Assembly (NCBI GenBank): GCA_016931115.1 | Contig: JAFGFM010000198.1 | Span: 1 to 32,605 of the forward strand | DNA from: Deltaproteobacteria bacterium | GTDB lineage: Bacteria > Desulfobacterota > DSM-4660 > Desulfatiglandales > HGW-15 | Direction: 5' to 3' | Length of the DNA: 32,605 nucleotides | Shown here: positions 25,950-32,605 of the stretch, piece by piece | Position numbering within the stretch: the stretch's first letter is position 1 | Layout of the letters: every line of letters begins with the position of its first letter | Notes under the pieces: generated by a model | The model's input: the letters and a program-made list of their open reading frames with translations, nothing else | The model's database searches: none | What the model was told of the DNA's origin: nothing | Program-made: the position numbers and the translations under genes

Positions 25950-26223
25950 ATGAAAAATAGAACTGATAAAAAAGATAGCAAAGGATGCGGAGATCTCTGA
26001 AGCGTCGGCTGGCAGGGCGCTAAATTCATTTATCGACGGAGTTATAACAACATTGAAGAAAAAGGATGGAAGCATAACCCTTGTGGGTTTCGGCACCTTT
26101 AAGAAGGTGCACCGCAAGGCAAGAAAAGGACGTAATCCTCAGACAGGTGAAATCATTAAGATAAAGGGCAAAAACGTAGTGAGATTTTCGTCCGGTAAAA
26201 AGTTAATAGAGTTTATTGCCTGA
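25950..26223 (+). pseudogene. Frameshifted HU-family gene copy
   Basis: This copy is 274 bp against 276 bp for the intact HU gene at 22612. The A-run after the ATG has five A residues instead of seven. From the normal start the frame stops within about 17 codons. After the shift, the second frame reads through the whole HU sequence (helix, GFGTFKKVHRKARKGRNPQTG, closing helix) to a TGA at 26221. The AAGGTGATC ribosome site is kept, and most differences from the paralogue are silent. So the loss is recent, or the frame is rescued by slippage or a non-ATG start (CTG at 25964 is possible). A sequencing error in the A-run is also possible. Confidence 0.82.
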
Positions 26224-26235
26224 TAGGTCTTGACA

Positions 26236-26862
26236 ATGCAGAAAGAAAAACACTGGTCCCGCTTTGCGAATGATTTTGAAAAACGGGTTATTTACGTGGC
26301 CGGAAAACAGAACATACTGGCTATAGAAAAAACATTGGGTGAGCAGCGCCTGAAAGGCAAGGTGCTGGAACTGGGATGCGGCAATGGAACTTATTCCGAA
26401 GCACTTGCCAGATATGCGCAGGTTCTTCATATTACTGACCTGTCTCATCAGATGGTAAGTTTTTGTCAAAGCAGGCATAAAAACCTTAAAAATGTAGTGG
26501 TGGAAAGGCAGGATTGCTTTAACCTGTCATATGCCGCCGGAAAATTCAATGCAGTGGTAATGGTAAACCTGCTGCACATAATTCCCAATCCTGAAGCAGC
26601 GCTTATAGAAGCCCGCAGGGTATTGCAACCGGAGGGTACTATTGTGGTGGTAAGCTTTACCTCAAGCGGTATGAGTTTTTTCAGCAAGCTTGGCATGATG
26701 TATCGCTATTTCAGGGCCTATGGCAAACCGCCTGCAGGCAGCAGAGTCCTTGATGTCGATTCTATATCCCAAATGCTTAAATGCACAGGTTTTTCTGTTG
26801 TCAGCGCAAATCTTATGGGTACCGGCGCAAAGGCTGTTTTTGCGAGAGCAATTGTATCATGA
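26236..26862 (+). CDS. Class I SAM-dependent methyltransferase
   Basis: This 208-residue enzyme starts at ATG 26236; a TTG two codons earlier is the alternative. The Rossmann methyltransferase core is clear: motif I VLELGCGNGTYSEALA, then post-I HITDLS, a VVERQDC acidic segment, FNAVVMVNLLHIIPNP and GTIVVVSFTS. It belongs to the broad Methyltransf_11 type. It lies 12 bp after the frameshifted HU copy and before the ABC transporter pair. The substrate is unknown. It could modify a small molecule carried by the transporter, but the sequence does not show this. Confidence 0.87.
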   Translation: MQKEKHWSRFANDFEKRVIYVAGKQNILAIEKTLGEQRLKGKVLELGCGNGTYSEALARYAQVLHITDLSHQMVSFCQSRHKNLKNVVVERQDCFNLSYAAGKFNAVVMVNLLHIIPNPEAALIEARRVLQPEGTIVVVSFTSSGMSFFSKLGMMYRYFRAYGKPPAGSRVLDVDSISQMLKCTGFSVVSANLMGTGAKAVFARAIVS

Positions 26863-26898
26863 ACAAATCTTTGCGTCTGAACACTATGGAGTATTAAT

Positions 26899-28668
26899 AT
26901 GAATACATTCGCTAAACTGCAAACATACATGACCGGACGAAAAGCGCTCCTGCCTGGGGCGCTGTTACTGTCCGCCCTGAGCGCTTTGGCGTCAATGAGT
27001 CCATACATTCTGATATGGTTTATCATTCGAGAATTTTTAACAGAAGGAGCTGCCGCATCCGGCCTGATTTATACTTACGCTTTATGGGCTGCAGGGTTGG
27101 CGGTGGCTGGCATTCTGCTCTATTTTCTGGCCTTGTCGGCATCACATCTTGCCGCGTTCCGGGTCGAATGTAACATGCGCCGCGTTGCCATGAAAAAAAT
27201 CGTCAATATGCCTCTTGGTTTCTTTGACAACAATACCAGCGGTCGAATTCGCAAAATCATTGACGACAATGCAGGCATTACGCACGGCTTTTTGGCACAC
27301 CAAATGCCCGACCTTGCAAGCACAATTGTTATGCCCCTCTCCGCTGCTGTGTTGATTTTTGTGTTCGATTGGCGACTTGGGCTGGCTTGCCTTTTTCCCA
27401 TATTCTTTTCAATAATAATTATGACATCTATGATGGGAAAACGGGGGCGTTATTTCATGCAAAAGTATATGGACTCGCTCGAAGAAATGAATACTGAAGC
27501 AGTTGAATATGTGCGCGGCATACCTGTTGTAAAAGTTTTTCAACAAACCGTGCATTCATTCAAAAACTTTTATAACAGCATCATCAAATACAAAGAGATG
27601 GTTGGGGTTCATACCAAAATGTGGCAAATACCCATGTCTATTTATACAGTTATTATAAATGGCTTTGCTTTTTTTCTTGTACCTGTTACCATCTTACTCA
27701 TAGGTAATTCGGGCGATTATGCCACAGTAATCCTCAATATGTTCCTTTACATTCTTATTGTCCCGGTATTTTCGCAAAGTATCATGAGGAGCATGTACTT
27801 TAATCAGGCATTCGGACAGGCAAAAGAAGCCATCGACCGCTTGGATAAGCTCACATCTATAGCTCCATTGGCAAAATCGGATAATCCACAGAAGATAATA
27901 AATCATGATATCCGATTTATAGAAGTTTCGTTTACATACCCCGGAGCCAATAAAAAGGCGGTTGACACAGTCAGTTTCGATATTCAACCCGGGCAAACAG
28001 TGGCGCTTGTGGGTGCATCGGGGGGCGGTAAAACAACTATAGCCCGTCTTGTGCCCCGTTTTTGGGATGTGGACGAAGGAGAAGTTTGTATTGGTGGTAT
28101 TAACGTAAAAAATATTGCTCATGACGATTTGATGAATCACATTTCATTTGTTTTTCAAAATACCCGACTGTTTAAAACATCCCTTTTAGAAAATATTAAA
28201 TACGGTAATCACAATGCTTCGCTGGAAGAAGTGAACAGGGCACTTGATTTAGCTCAATGCCGCGAAATTATCGACCGCTTGCCCGATGGCTTAAATACCA
28301 AAATTGGGACGGATGGAACGTACCTTTCCGGAGGAGAACAGCAACGAATGGCTTTGGCAAGGGCTTTTTTAAAAAATGCTCCTATTGTGGTGCTTGACGA
28401 AGCCACAGCCTTTGCCGACCCCGAAAACGAACATCTCATTCAACAAGCATTGAAAAAACTTACCGAAGGCAAAACAGTGCTCATGATTGCACATCGCCTT
28501 ACCAGCGTAATGAATGCCGACAATATTCTTATAATTAACGAGGGGAAAATTGCCGAACAAGGCACGCACTACGAATTGGTGGGAAAAAAGAGAATATATA
28601 CCCGCATGTGGAATGAATATCAAAAGTCCGTAAAATGGACAATTGGAAAGGAGGCTCGCCATGCTTAA
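26899..28668 (+). CDS. ABC transporter subunit 1, exporter-fold (TMD-NBD)
   Basis: This 589-residue half-transporter has a six-helix membrane domain (about 15-300) fused to an ATPase domain. Walker A is GASGGGKTT (372-380), the signature is LSGGEQQR (476-483), Walker B is IVVLDEATA, and the H-loop is IAHRLT. The D-loop region FADPE differs from the usual SxLD. It overlaps the next ABC gene by 8 bases (ATGCTTAA), so the two likely form a heterodimer. Paired exporter-fold transporters next to iron genes include siderophore importers such as YbtPQ and IrtAB. Import of an iron chelate is therefore possible, though export is the default for the fold. Arginine codons are mostly CGN, unlike most neighbours, suggesting lateral transfer. 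Confidence 0.92.
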   Translation: MNTFAKLQTYMTGRKALLPGALLLSALSALASMSPYILIWFIIREFLTEGAAASGLIYTYALWAAGLAVAGILLYFLALSASHLAAFRVECNMRRVAMKKIVNMPLGFFDNNTSGRIRKIIDDNAGITHGFLAHQMPDLASTIVMPLSAAVLIFVFDWRLGLACLFPIFFSIIIMTSMMGKRGRYFMQKYMDSLEEMNTEAVEYVRGIPVVKVFQQTVHSFKNFYNSIIKYKEMVGVHTKMWQIPMSIYTVIINGFAFFLVPVTILLIGNSGDYATVILNMFLYILIVPVFSQSIMRSMYFNQAFGQAKEAIDRLDKLTSIAPLAKSDNPQKIINHDIRFIEVSFTYPGANKKAVDTVSFDIQPGQTVALVGASGGGKTTIARLVPRFWDVDEGEVCIGGINVKNIAHDDLMNHISFVFQNTRLFKTSLLENIKYGNHNASLEEVNRALDLAQCREIIDRLPDGLNTKIGTDGTYLSGGEQQRMALARAFLKNAPIVVLDEATAFADPENEHLIQQALKKLTEGKTVLMIAHRLTSVMNADNILIINEGKIAEQGTHYELVGKKRIYTRMWNEYQKSVKWTIGKEARHA

Positions 28669-30400
28669 TACGATACAAAACAAACTTGCTCTTTCAAAAA
28701 AGGGAGCAAAAGTTTTTATAAAAGGGACATTATGCACCACCTTGCTGGATATAGCATTGATGTTACCTGCCTTGTTTGTTTTTCTTTTTTTAGAGGAGTA
28801 TTTAACCAAAGTATTGAACCCATCAGCAACTATTAAACATGGTTATGGGTATTATGTAATTCTCGGGCTTGCTTTTATGGCAGTTATTTTTATTATAGCG
28901 ATGATACAATACAAAAGTACATATACCACCATTTACGAAGAAAGCGCCAACCGGCGCATCTCTTTGGCTGAAAAATTAAGAAAGTTACCACTGGCGTTTT
29001 TTGGTAAAAAAAATCTTTCAGACCTTACTGCGACCATTATGGAAGACAATGTCGCTTTGGAACATACTTTTTCGCATGCCGTGCCACAATTGTTTGCCTC
29101 AATAATCAGTATCGTCCTTATAGCCGTCGGATTGTTTTTCTATAACTGGCAACTTGCCCTGTCTTTGTTTTGGGTAGTGCCGTTGGCTGCTGCAATATTG
29201 CTTATTGCCAAAAGGAAAATTGAAAAGGAAAACAAAATCGGATACAAATATAAACGCGATGTAAGCGAAGCCATTCAGGAAGGGTTGGATACTGTACAGG
29301 AAATAAAATCATATAATCAGGAAGAAACTTATCTGAAAGATTTAGATACAACAATTGATGTGTATGAAAAATGGTTAATTAAAGGGGAGCTGCTTATAGG
29401 TGTGTTTGTTAACGCATCATCTGCTCTCTTAAAACTTGGTTTGGCTTCTGTAGTAATTGTTGGAGCAAATATGGTTGCTACAGGGGCAACGAGCTTATAC
29501 GTGTATTTTATTTTTCTAATGATTTCTGCCAGTATTTATAATCCTATCAACGAAGTGTTTGCTAATCTTGCAGCCTTGCTTTATCTCAATGTTCGCATCA
29601 ATCGCATGAACGACATGCAGGCCATGCCCATCCAGCAGGGAGGGAACCATTTCACACCGGATCATTACGACATCGAGTTCAGAAATGTTGATTTTTCATA
29701 CGAAGACAACAACCAGGTCCTGAAAAATGTTACCTTCACTGCCAAACAGGGCGAGATTACCGCACTGGTCGGCCCTTCGGGTGGCGGCAAAAGCACATCG
29801 GCCAGGCTGGCAGCCCGCTTCTGGGATATCGATAACGGTCAAATTACGCTGGGCGGCCGGGACATTGGCGAAATTGATCCCGAAACATTATTAATGCATT
29901 ATTCGGTGGTCTTTCAGGATGTGGTGCTGTTCAATGCGTCTGTTATGGAAAATATTCGTTTGGGCAAACGTGACGCTTCCGATGAAGATGTGCTGCAGAT
30001 GGCCAAACTGGCGCAATGCGACGAATTTGTCCGCAAAATGGCCGACGGCTATAATACCATCATCGGTGAAAACGGAAATACCCTTTCCGGAGGTGAACGC
30101 CAGCGTATTTCCATCGCCCGCGCCTTACTGAAAGATGCGCCCATCGTTCTGCTGGACGAAGCCACTGCTTCGCTGGATGTGGAGAATGAAACCAAAATTC
30201 AGGCCGGTATTTCAGAGTTGGTGAAGGATAAAACCGTGCTGATTATTGCCCACCGCATGCGCACCGTGGCTAATGCGGATAAGATTGTGGTATTGGAAAA
30301 CGGTCATGTAGCGGAGACCGGTTCGCCCGAAGCCTTAAAAAAACAAAAAGGAATTTTCTCGAAAATGGTCGAACTGCAAATGCAGCCTGATCTTATGTGA
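28661..30400 (+). CDS. ABC transporter subunit 2, exporter-fold (TMD-NBD)
   Basis: This 579-residue half-transporter starts at ATG 28661 after AAAGGAGG; an in-frame TTG at 28643 is not favoured. It has a membrane domain of about 300 residues with FLEEYLTKVL near the start. The ATPase domain has Walker A GPSGGGKST (371-379), signature LSGGERQR (475-482), Walker B IVLLDEATASLD and H-loop IAHRMR. All catalytic residues are present, so both ATP sites of the predicted heterodimer could be active. Its start overlaps subunit 1. Like that gene, it uses CGN arginine codons far more than the native genes. The substrate is unknown; iron-siderophore traffic is an inference from location. Confidence 0.93.
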   Translation: MLNTIQNKLALSKKGAKVFIKGTLCTTLLDIALMLPALFVFLFLEEYLTKVLNPSATIKHGYGYYVILGLAFMAVIFIIAMIQYKSTYTTIYEESANRRISLAEKLRKLPLAFFGKKNLSDLTATIMEDNVALEHTFSHAVPQLFASIISIVLIAVGLFFYNWQLALSLFWVVPLAAAILLIAKRKIEKENKIGYKYKRDVSEAIQEGLDTVQEIKSYNQEETYLKDLDTTIDVYEKWLIKGELLIGVFVNASSALLKLGLASVVIVGANMVATGATSLYVYFIFLMISASIYNPINEVFANLAALLYLNVRINRMNDMQAMPIQQGGNHFTPDHYDIEFRNVDFSYEDNNQVLKNVTFTAKQGEITALVGPSGGGKSTSARLAARFWDIDNGQITLGGRDIGEIDPETLLMHYSVVFQDVVLFNASVMENIRLGKRDASDEDVLQMAKLAQCDEFVRKMADGYNTIIGENGNTLSGGERQRISIARALLKDAPIVLLDEATASLDVENETKIQAGISELVKDKTVLIIAHRMRTVANADKIVVLENGHVAETGSPEALKKQKGIFSKMVELQMQPDLM

Positions 30401-30470
30401 AAACAGGGGGGTAGTTAATAAATTGCCAGTATATCACGTATGGGAAACAGCTTTTGTATAAGGAATATTT

Positions 30471-31277
30471 ATGAAAAATATAAAGATTAAATCGTCACTT
30501 AAAAATGTGCCTCAGACAATGTTAATACCGCTGAGGGCAAGATATCTTGAAACAAAAAAGCCGGACGGCATTATCTATGATCCGAAATCAGTAGAGATGC
30601 TTGACCGTATTGAATGCGACTTCTCAGGTAAAAAAGAGGTCTCCCGCGGAACACAGACAGGCGTTTCCATACGCACGGAAATACTGGATGAGCTTACAGT
30701 GAATTTCATTTCAAAGCATGATGACGCGGTTGTGATTAATCTGGGTTGCGGACTGGATACCCGTTTTCACAGGCTGGACAACGGGACTGTAACATGGTTT
30801 GACCTTGATGTGGCCGAGGCAATTGATCTCAGGAGTAACTTCTTTAGCGAGACAGAGAGATTCAGGTTTATACCTAGTTCGGTCCTGGAATTTTCATGGA
30901 TTGACATGATCCCAAAGGATCATCCCGTCCTTTTTATCGCCGAGGGGCTGTTGATGTATTTCACCGAATCAGAGGTGAAATCCATTTTAAAAACTATCAA
31001 GGTTAATTTTCCTTATGCTGAGATGATCCTGGAGGCAATGTCGCCTTTCATAGCAAAAAGAACAAACAGGCACCCTGATATGAAAGGCTATAACGCACAA
31101 TTTAAATGGGGAATAAAAACAGGAAAAGAGATAGATGCCTGGAATGCAGGCGCAACCTTTATCACCGAATACTACTATTTTGACAGGCACAAAGATAAAC
31201 AACCTGCTGTTTTAAGGTTTCTGGCACTGTTTCCCGGATTCAGAAAAATGATGAAGATAATTCATCTGCGATTTTGA
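30471..31277 (+). CDS. TcmP/LCM-type SAM-dependent methyltransferase
   Basis: This 268-residue enzyme belongs to the leucine carboxyl methyltransferase/TcmP (PF04072) family of O-methyltransferases. It has the family's hallmark motif I NLGCGLDTRFHRL, the post-I DLDVAEAIDLRS segment and EGLLMYF near strand 4. It should be cytoplasmic, with no signal peptide. The start is supported by AAGGAATATTT. It follows the ABC pair by 70 bp on the same strand and ends before a terminator hairpin. Arginine codon use returns toward AGG, unlike the ABC genes. The substrate is unknown, but family members usually methylate carboxyl or phenolic groups of small molecules. Confidence 0.88.
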   Translation: MKNIKIKSSLKNVPQTMLIPLRARYLETKKPDGIIYDPKSVEMLDRIECDFSGKKEVSRGTQTGVSIRTEILDELTVNFISKHDDAVVINLGCGLDTRFHRLDNGTVTWFDLDVAEAIDLRSNFFSETERFRFIPSSVLEFSWIDMIPKDHPVLFIAEGLLMYFTESEVKSILKTIKVNFPYAEMILEAMSPFIAKRTNRHPDMKGYNAQFKWGIKTGKEIDAWNAGATFITEYYYFDRHKDKQPAVLRFLALFPGFRKMMKIIHLRF

Positions 31278-31300
31278 TGTAATAACCTGTTGTGAGCCGG

Positions 31301-31326
31301 AGGGATGCTCAGAGTTGAGCATTCCT
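31301..31326 (+). terminator. Probable terminator after the LCM methyltransferase
   Basis: AGGGATGCTCA (31301-31311) pairs with TGAGCATTCCT (31316-31326) through 11 bp with one GU wobble and a GAGT loop, followed by TTCC. It lies 23 bp after the stop codon. The T-tract is weak. Confidence 0.6.
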
Positions 31327-31416
31327 TTCCAGATAGAAGTTACTATATAAGCTAAAACAGCGTTCACATCAATTCCGGTATTCATCCATCACCAATTATT
31401 TAAATAAAAAATAGTT

Positions 31417-31456
31417 TGCACAGAATCATGTGCAGCACTGCACACAAACGTGTGCG
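31417..31456. promoter_or_regulatory. Tandem inverted half-sites TGCACA-N6-TGTGC, twice
   Basis: TGCACA at 31417 and TGTGCA at 31429 form one dyad. TGCACA at 31439 and TGTGCG at 31451 form a second, exactly 22 bp (about two helical turns) further on. The middle pair also forms a 7-2-7 palindrome at 31429-31444. The spacing points to a cooperatively bound operator. The binder is unknown. Confidence 0.65.
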
Positions 31457-31565
31457 GGGCCTCTAATCTCGCTGATGCCAGATTCTCAAAACGCCTTAGA
31501 TTACCCGATCTTAATTATTTAACTTCTCACTATAATTGTTTAAAAAACAGGAGGTTGACGTAACA

Positions 31566-31631
31566 ATGTCTGGTTCTGTTTTATCCTATGGTTATTCAAT
31601 CCGGTTATGGCATAAATATTGTAAAAGGTAG
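31566..31631 (+). CDS. Possible 21-residue peptide ORF
   Basis: ATG 31566 follows an AGGAGG ribosome site (about 31549-31554) at a spacing of about 11 and opens a 21-residue basic, aromatic-rich peptide that ends 45 bp before the ParB-like gene. It could be a leader peptide or chance. No similarity is recognised. Confidence 0.2.
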   Translation: MSGSVLSYGYSIRLWHKYCKR

Positions 31632-31676
31632 AAATTCATATAGGCCAACCTCTTAAAAACCGTAGAGGAAAAAACC

Positions 31677-32605
31677 ATGGAATTGATTGATATTAAAAAG
31701 ATTGATACATCCCCTTTTCAACACAGAAAACATATGAGCCCTGATAAGCTCAGGGAGCTTGCTGAAAGCATCATGCGTGAGGGGCTTATTGAGCCTGTAG
31801 TGTTAAGGCGTTGTAACGGGCGTTTTCAGCTTATATGCGGTGAAAGAAGATTAAGGGCCGTCAGGGAGTATACTGATATCAAATCCATACTCTCAAGGGT
31901 TATTAAGGCAAACGACCTTGAGGCAAGGCGCATGTGTGCTGCGGAAAACCTCCAGCGTGAAAATTTATCAGTAATAGAAACAATAGAGACCATTGTTGAT
32001 CTGGTTGATTCCGGGCTTTGCGGTGATGAACTTTATGACAATATGGGTGCATCCGCGATATTGCGTGTAAAAAATCTTCTTTCCAAACTGGATTCTATCA
32101 GGAGCAGCATGGAAAGAGGCTCAAAGTTATCTGACGCAAACATGCTGTTCCATAAATTTATGGAACAGGTGGAAAATATCTTTAATAATTTGCCTAAACC
32201 ATTGAAATGGCGGTCATTTTATGAAAATGATCTGTCTGTTTTACTGGACACATCAGAGGATGTGCTGGTTACTGCAATAGATCACAATCTGAACAGGTCG
32301 CAGGTAAAGGCCCTTGAAGGGCTTAAACGCGCATCCTTTGATGAATTTAAAAGGGTTACTGGAAAAGGGCAGGGTAGTTCTGCCTCTGTAGGCGAATTAA
32401 GCGCCAATGAAATAAAAGGTATTACTGAGAAGGCAATCAAAAGGATGCGGCTTGCGCCGCCCAGTGAAATGGCCTCTGCTGTTTTATCAAAGGATATAGC
32501 CTGCCTTAAGATGGGCATGCTTGGTATCCCTGTTGAAAGGATTGCATCCCTGCTCGATTTGAATCGTAAAACAGTAATGAATCATATTCAAAAAGGTGAG
32601 ATAGC
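31677..32605 (+). CDS. ParB/RepB/Spo0J-like protein, 3' end cut by the window
   Basis: The frame starts at ATG 31677 after AGAGGAAAA and stays open for 309 codons to the window end, so the C-terminus is missing. The N-terminal ParB nuclease-like domain is clear: GERRLRAVREY (about 60-70) and AAENLQRENLSVIETIE (about 93-109) match the two conserved ParB boxes. Near the end, GIPVERIASLLDLNRKTV reads like a helix-turn-helix. Typical ParB proteins have their HTH straight after the second box. Here a long weakly similar region comes between, so this may be a regulator or mobile-element protein rather than a chromosome segregation factor. The TGCACA/TGTGC array lies upstream and might be its target or control site. 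Confidence 0.85.
   Translation, partial: MELIDIKKIDTSPFQHRKHMSPDKLRELAESIMREGLIEPVVLRRCNGRFQLICGERRLRAVREYTDIKSILSRVIKANDLEARRMCAAENLQRENLSVIETIETIVDLVDSGLCGDELYDNMGASAILRVKNLLSKLDSIRSSMERGSKLSDANMLFHKFMEQVENIFNNLPKPLKWRSFYENDLSVLLDTSEDVLVTAIDHNLNRSQVKALEGLKRASFDEFKRVTGKGQGSSASVGELSANEIKGITEKAIKRMRLAPPSEMASAVLSKDIACLKMGMLGIPVERIASLLDLNRKTVMNHIQKGEI

Larger units (their letters stand above)
31278..31676. other. 399-bp gap with terminator, half-site array and a tiny ORF
   Basis: No substantial protein gene is seen on either strand. The gap holds a hairpin at 31301, an array of TGCACA/TGTGC elements at 31417-31456, and a short ribosome-site-preceded ORF at 31566. It separates the iron region from a ParB-like gene and may mark a boundary between gene blocks. 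Confidence 0.6.

Overview
The window looks like a moderately AT-rich chromosome from an anaerobic or microaerophilic Gram-negative bacterium. A Desulfobacterota-type (deltaproteobacterial) host is my best guess. That guess rests on frequent AGG/AGA arginine codons, FeoA/FeoB with a small Cys-rich FeoB companion, three TonB-dependent outer-membrane receptors (TBDRs), and a CobN/ExbB-like/DUF2149/DUF2162 module. It is inference, not a database match. Most of the window is one iron-acquisition and oxidative-stress region.

Layout. (1) 1-1241, minus strand: a CxxCxxCC (YkgJ/FliB-like) protein followed by a secreted, lysine-rich protein made of nine heptad repeats. (2) 1452-4622: a lipoprotein, then a PerR-like Fur-family regulator and KatG, behind a consensus promoter whose start region carries a perfect 7-1-7 Fur-type box. 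(3) 4797-11825: a promoter/operator, a leader RNA, feoA-feoB, a small secreted protein, a FeoB-associated Cys-rich protein, a second leader RNA, TBDR 1, a small haem-copper-oxidase-like membrane protein, and an orphan periplasmic binding-protein-like protein. (4) 11869-12953, minus strand: marR and a methyltransferase, whose promoters share an 11-bp element. (5) 13019-26862: a second copy of the promoter/operator, a third leader RNA, flavodoxin, a DUF4198 protein, TBDR 2, DUF2162, an ExbB-like channel, DUF2149, a very large exported CobN-like chelatase, HU, TBDR 3, a second DUF4198 protein, a frameshifted HU copy and a methyltransferase. (6) 26899-31277: a heterodimeric ABC transporter with foreign-looking codon use and a TcmP/LCM-type methyltransferase. 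(7) 31417-32605: an array of TGCACA/TGTGC half-sites, then a ParB-like gene cut off by the window edge.

How it may work together. The TBDRs would bring an iron chelate or haem into the periplasm. The ExbB-like/DUF2149 pair could supply proton-motive energy. The exported CobN-like protein could extract metal from a tetrapyrrole, as proposed for HmuS of Bacteroidetes hmu operons. FeoAB would import the freed Fe2+. PerR/KatG would limit peroxide damage, and flavodoxin would replace ferredoxin when iron is scarce.

The most novel element is a three-member family of leader RNAs at 4854-4934, 8241-8334 and 13084-13171. They share a CYUUACGGC block, a variable hairpin, a GAAGUGAAGG block and an intrinsic terminator whose stem changes sequence while keeping its pairing. 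They precede feoAB, TBDR 1 and the flavodoxin operon, so an iron-responsive transcription-attenuating riboswitch is the leading hypothesis. I do not recognise the motif as a known class.
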